The notes under the pieces: generated by a model
Seen by the model: the letters and a program-made list of their open reading frames with translations, nothing else
Databases searched by the model: none
Told to the model about the DNA's origin: nothing
Translations under genes and position numbers: made by a program
Part shown: positions 59,573 through 64,000 of the stretch, in pieces
Numbering within the stretch: position 1 is the first letter of the stretch
Layout: every line of letters starts with the position of its first letter
Assembly: GCA_958510825.1 (NCBI GenBank)
Contig: OY294048.1
Span: 21,903,589-21,967,588, forward strand
DNA: 64,000 nt
Reading direction: 5' to 3'
Source: Brachypterus glaber
Taxonomy: Eukaryota; Arthropoda; Insecta; Coleoptera; Kateretidae

Positions 59573-61280
59573 TATCACTGGATTTTTTTTCTGCAATATA
59601 TAATAATATATAATTTTCTGGAAATAGTAAACTAAAGAAACTCACTCACACTGCATTATCGCTTCTAGTAATTTGTATTTACTTTTTGAACTCAGTAAAA
59701 TACTAGAAAACCACCTAGTGATAAATGTTTAAAATATGCACTAATAAATGATGCAGTTGGAATTTCTTTTTGAGGTTGAAAAGCTGAAATTAAATTATGT
59801 TTTTAACTAACTCAAAGAAAAATTTTCCAGCTTTCTATTTCCCAACTTGATATAAAATGTAATAACAGTTTTTATAGGATGACTTTTATGAAAATGCTTG
59901 CAAGCCTAGCGGGGTACCGGGCTAGTCAGTACTGCAGTAAGTGACTAAACTATTAAAAGAACCATAATCTGAAATTTAAAAATGGACAAAAAAGGTTTTA
60001 GTTTAGCAATTGAGAATGGAGTTAAGTCAACCAAACCAAAGAATATGCCTGTAAAAATATTAAGATAAGTAATAAAACAATTTATATCATTTTGCGGTGA
60101 AAAAAAAATATAAAATTAGGTTTGCCATATTATAAATCGTTAAAAAATAATCTTCCGAATTACACATGATTCTTCGATTTATCGGGTATTTACAGTTTTC
60201 ATTCAAATTTGCTGTCAAAGGAAATAATTACTCAAGGGAAATAGCCCCTGCAGGGCGATGCCCCGGTCGTAATTATTTCCAGACAGCAATTTTTTCCCAG
60301 ATAATTCTCAGCCTCTTGTGTAATTATATATGAAAAACTCGCTGACACCAAAAACTTTTTCAAAAAAATGCAAAAAGAACTCTCTCCAGATCTTCAAAGT
60401 TCTCCAGTACCTAAACTGTTAAACTTTGGGCGTTGTGTCTGAGGACACTTTTGAATAGATAGTCGAGAATAATTCGGTTTAATTATTATAGTATAGCTAA
60501 ATTTTAGCCAAATCTGACCAAAACCACTTTTACATAAGACCGAGATTTTTAAAGTACTCTATTAAAAATATTGAGAACTATAATATATCCAAATTTTAAT
60601 CAAATCTGATCGAAAACACTTTTCCATAAAAAGGGAGCAAGGTCCTTTGGGATCAGAGGTCTTTTTCATTATTATCTTTTTTAGCCCTCAAAAATAATGA
60701 ATAGTCTGGTTAAAATTAGGTAATTGAACTTTCTTTTTTGTGTGACGGTTTCATAATTTATAATCAATAATCGGAATAAATTCAGTTATGACTCATCAAC
60801 GATGAAAATAAACACAGAAACATAGGCTTACGGAATAATTTTGCCGAATTATGAGGGAAATTTTTATAAAGGTCACCAAATCGAAACATTTGACGATAAT
60901 TTGTTACACACAACAATATTGAATATACATATTAACTATAAATATGTAAATATATCTGTGTTTTTAGAAGAAAATAAAAATGTAAATATTTAAAACCTCG
61001 CGTCAACGATAGAATCGACGCGGCGCCTATGCGAGCACTGGAAATTCGCCGATGACTGTTTATAATATAAAACGAAAATTCTTTTTTTTTTTTATCTAAA
61101 TCGATGAGACCTATATCATATAGGTTTTCAAAATACGTGCATGTATAGTTTGATGCACGGATATGTGGCTACGGGAAAAATATTTTTGGAATGTGTGTGC
61201 AAGTGGGAGGCCCGGAAAGAAGAGAGCGCGAATGATTCCTCCCCCTTACGTCGAAGACTTTATTTCATCCGGAGAACTAT
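59573..61280. other. AT-rich segment with one hairpin
   Basis: AAATTTGCTGTC...GAAATAATTAC (60207) pairs with GTAATTATTTCC...GACAGCAATTT (60270) around a GC-rich loop, giving an imperfect 85-base hairpin. No gene was recognised; the 62-codon frame at 61141 shows no family motif. Confidence 0.4.
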
Positions 61281-61950
61281 AAGCGTGCCATGTATACAGG
61301 GAATAGTTAAATGTAAAGAGCATTACTGATAAAATGTTATTCTGATTTGATATTTAAAATTATGGCGAAGGCGCAAGCATTTTATATCATAAAATTTTCT
61401 CAAATTTTTGATTTGTTGCTTTCCTATTTTCAAAATTTTGGGAAAGCCTTGTATTTGTGATTTTTTTTTACATTTAAGTTGATCTCAAGCATGAAAAAAA
61501 CTTGTGCAAAAGAAGGATAACTTAAAAACGCTTTAAGGTAGAGACTAATCAATGATACAGTTCTGGTTAGAATTGAGTAATTGTACCGGTGTTATAACAT
61601 AGATTTTTAAAATAAATGCATGCATGTAAGCGTGCCATGTATACAGCGAATAGTAAAAATGTAAAAAGCATTATTACTGATAGTGTTATTCTGATTTGAT
61701 ATTTAAAACTATGGCGAAGGCGCAGCATTATTTTCTTAAGATTTTCTCAAATTTTTGTTTTCTTGCTTTCCTGGTTTCAAGCCTTGTATTTGTAAAAAAC
61801 ATATTAACATTTTGGTTATTTCTGCTTTTAAATGCGTTTTATTTTTCAAAAAAAGTCGATTTCAAGCATGGTAAAATTGTGCAAAAGCACAATAACTTAA
61901 AAACGCTTTAAGCTAGACACACAGGTGTGTTATCAAAAGTTCTCGCTTAA
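61281..61950. repeat. Direct duplication, about 347-bp period
   Basis: AAGCGTGCCATGTATACAG occurs at about 61281 and 61628. Both copies continue with TTCTGATTTGATATTTAAAA, ATGGCGAAGGCGCA, TTGCTTTCCT and AAGCCTTGTATTTGT, then the phrase AAAACGCTTTAAG-TAGA that also borders the minisatellite families at 6200 and 39570. Confidence 0.8.
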
Positions 61951-62100
61951 AGTCGTTTTTGGTGAAAATTGGAATTGGAAGAAATTGAATATTTTTTCAA
62001 AAAAAAAATTGAAAATTGATTTATATAGCTTTTTTTGGTGGCTGAAACCGAAGCTGAAAATATTTGTTAACTTCGACCTCAGGGTTACCATAATAATTGC

Positions 62101-62795
62101 TATACCGGTTTTTTTCAAAGGTGGCTCTTCCCTATAACTTTTTTATTCCTTGAGGTAAAAGAATGAAATTTACAGGGTGTCTATAAGACCATATTTTGAG
62201 TTATATCGCTTAACGATTTTTTTCATCATTTCCGGAAACGACCCCAACTTTTGAATTTTATATTGTAGATTATGAAAATAAATATTAACTTTTTGCTATC
62301 ATTGTAAAGAGAAAAAAATAATCTTTTTAGTAAAATTGACGAGCCATATACGTAATTAAGTAAAAATTTGAGAAAAAGCAAAAAATGTGTTTTTCCAAGT
62401 TTAGTTTTCGTGTAAAATTAAAAGTAAACAACTTTTTTAATAATTCGTATTTTTCTACTAATATATGATCCAAATTTAAAATATTTCATGACTTTCCATA
62501 TAAAAAAACCTGAAACAAAAATGTATTTAAAAAGTAACGAAAGCTGTCAAAATTTGACAAAAACTTGAGATATACACAGAATTTCATGGATAATCCCAAT
62601 ATGTAAAAATATACGCGGTATTCAATTTAAAATTCAAAAGTTGGGGTAATTTCCGGTTAAACAGAAAGTGAAAAAAAAATTACCTTAGGTGATATAACTC
62701 AAAATATGGTCTTATAGACCCTGTAAATTTCATCCTTTTACCTCCACGAATAAAAAAGTTATAGGGGCGAGCCACCTTTGAAAAAACCGAGTATA
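62101..62795. mobile_element. Nested palindromic element
   Basis: The outer inverted arms (TATACCGGTTTTTTTCAAAGG at the left, CCTTTG-AAAAAACCGAGTATA at the right) enclose an inner TA-flanked pair, CAGGGTGTCTATAAGACC from 62173 and its reverse complement ending at 62723. The inner unit of 551 bp has the same CAGGGTGTC terminus as other MITEs here. Confidence 0.75.
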
Positions 62796-62799
62796 CACG

Positions 62800-63345
62800 G
62801 TGTTTGCAGTCTTATATCACATATTAAAGGAGATGATTCAAAATCAAAAAATATGAAAAACCACTATAGGAACATAGGTCCGGAAACGAACGCTAAGGAA
62901 GTTACGACCCTTTAAAATTGTAATAAAAATAAGGTTTTTAATTAATAACTCTGGTACCCTTCGAGATAGAGCGACGATGTTTTGATGTAAACTAACCTTT
63001 ATAATTCAAATCTTGGTATGTTATTTACTTATTTTAACCAGGGGCGTACTTATCAGTTTTTTTGTCGTATAATTTTTTTGTAGTTTTATTATTACTATTA
63101 TTATTATTATTATTACAAAATACATAAAAACGATACTTTTGTTGTAATACTGTAGGATTAACCGTTTTCGACAAAAATTCATTTGAATGTGCAATTTCAC
63201 GTTTCAAGGGCTAAAAATTAAATACTAAAATGTTTAAAGCCAAAGATTTAATTATGCTAGGGGAATGTACGTCAAAAACTCGTTTACAGGTACTTCCAAA
63301 AATCAATCCTAAGGGAGCTATGGTCTCCTAAAAATGCACCATTTT
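62800..63345 (+). mobile_element. Diverged copy of the 30670-31400 MITE family
   Basis: It shares GGTCCGGAAACGAACGCTAAGG, CCCTTTAAAATTGTAATAAA, AAGGTTTTTAATTAATAACTC and ACTGTAGGA-TAACCGTT with the 30670 element. Its ends are worn. Confidence 0.65.
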
Positions 63346-63655
63346 TAAAGTGATATAGTAGCTTTAAGAGCCATTTTTCGACCTACATGTATTTAATTTT
63401 TAGTTTAGTTTATTTATTATATACAAATCCAACAGATCAAAAGGATCTAATAACAGAATACGTTAATATAATTATAACTATTTAAAATATATATATACAA
63501 AAAAAAAATAGTCTAAGTCTAAGTCTAAGCGTTATCAAGATTGAGATCAAGAATTATATTTTTAAAATTTGAAATCTTTGTCCAAAACGACAGGTACGGT
63601 GCAGTGGTGACATGGCATATTGATTCGTTCTTAATATAATGAGTCATGCAGGGGG
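63346..63655. other. Segment with short microsatellites
   Basis: (GTCTAA)n lies near 63510 and an AT-rich tract just before it; (ATT)n at 63085-63115 lies a little to the left. TTTATTTATTATATACAAATCC near 63410 looks like the reversed 3' end of a LINE, but no coding part follows. Confidence 0.35.
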
Positions 63656-63699
63656 CACTTTAGGCACAACAATATTCTAACGCTAACAGCAACATATAT

Positions 63700-64000
63700 A
63701 TATATATGAACTTTTAACCTTTATGTTTAAAAACAAGCAACTTTTTAATGACATGTTACCAATTAGTAAAAGGAGTATAAACTACAACCTCCCACGACAT
63801 AGGTTAAAACAGTATGAAAAAGGCTGCTATTATTCATGTTTGTCTTTTTTTAATAAACTTCCAAACTCTATAAAAGTACAGGTAATTTAAATTCATTTAA
63901 AAACTGTTTGTTTGCATTCCTGGTTCAATTAGAACCATACTCATTGTCTGAATTCGTACTATGATGTATGTTTATTTATTTATTTATTTATTTATTATAT
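63700..64000 (+). mobile_element. 3' end of a non-LTR retrotransposon with TTTA tail
   Basis: An open stretch from about 63724 to a stop near 63890 encodes a typical C-terminal end of a Jockey/CR1-like ORF2: FKNKQLFNDMLP, then INYNLPRHRLKQYEKG and CYYSCLSFFNKLPNSIK. These proteins end with an aromatic/basic motif of this kind after the reverse transcriptase. About 80 bases of untranslated sequence follow, then a (TTTA)n tail from 63969 that runs out of the window. The upstream RT domain is absent, as usual for 5'-truncated copies. Confidence 0.7.

Overview
This is AT-rich eukaryotic DNA, almost certainly from an insect. A beetle is a plausible guess, because long-LTR Gypsy elements and dense TA-flanked MITEs are familiar there, but nothing in the window proves it. 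I found no convincing host protein-coding gene, no functional tRNA or rRNA gene and no CRISPR array. Nearly everything recognisable is mobile or repetitive DNA, inserted in several nested layers.

Layout. 1-3075: a head-to-head inverted element with two broken copies of an unclassified transposon-type protein; one copy is split by a tRNA-derived SINE. 3076-4553: unassigned, with one possible short first exon. 4554-15647: three almost identical tandem copies of a 3,698-bp unit. 15345-17330: an older large palindrome overlapping the end of the third copy, its right arm interrupted by a 520-bp tRNA-derived SINE and by a second insertion. 18660-29272: a TA-flanked MITE into which a 9.9-kb Ty3/Gypsy retrotransposon (19145-29037) has inserted. 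That element has identical-looking 2,304-bp LTRs, a 4-bp ATCT target duplication, gag, protease and integrase, but its reverse transcriptase and RNase H are missing.

30670-37656: MITEs and an intact Tc1/mariner-superfamily element (32755-34053) with a 360-residue transposase. 39360-41460: a minisatellite family also present inside the 3.7-kb units, plus inverted repeats. 42724-44322: a non-autonomous hAT-like element with an 8-bp target duplication and a BED-type zinc-finger fragment. 44532-52130: small MITEs, tandem repeats and relics. 53001-53770: a palindrome and a non-LTR reverse transcriptase relic. 54956-62795: further TA-flanked palindromic elements and local tandem repeats. The window ends in the 3' end of a non-LTR retrotransposon with a TTTA tail.

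Functional relations are those of transposons. The mariner transposase is the only protein that looks complete and able to act on its own element. The Gypsy element can encode Gag, protease and an orphan integrase but would need reverse transcriptase from a relative. The many MITEs have no coding capacity; several share a terminal CAGGGTG-like motif and a TA target and may have depended on a common enzyme. Coordinates of repeat edges are by eye and may be off by a few bases.
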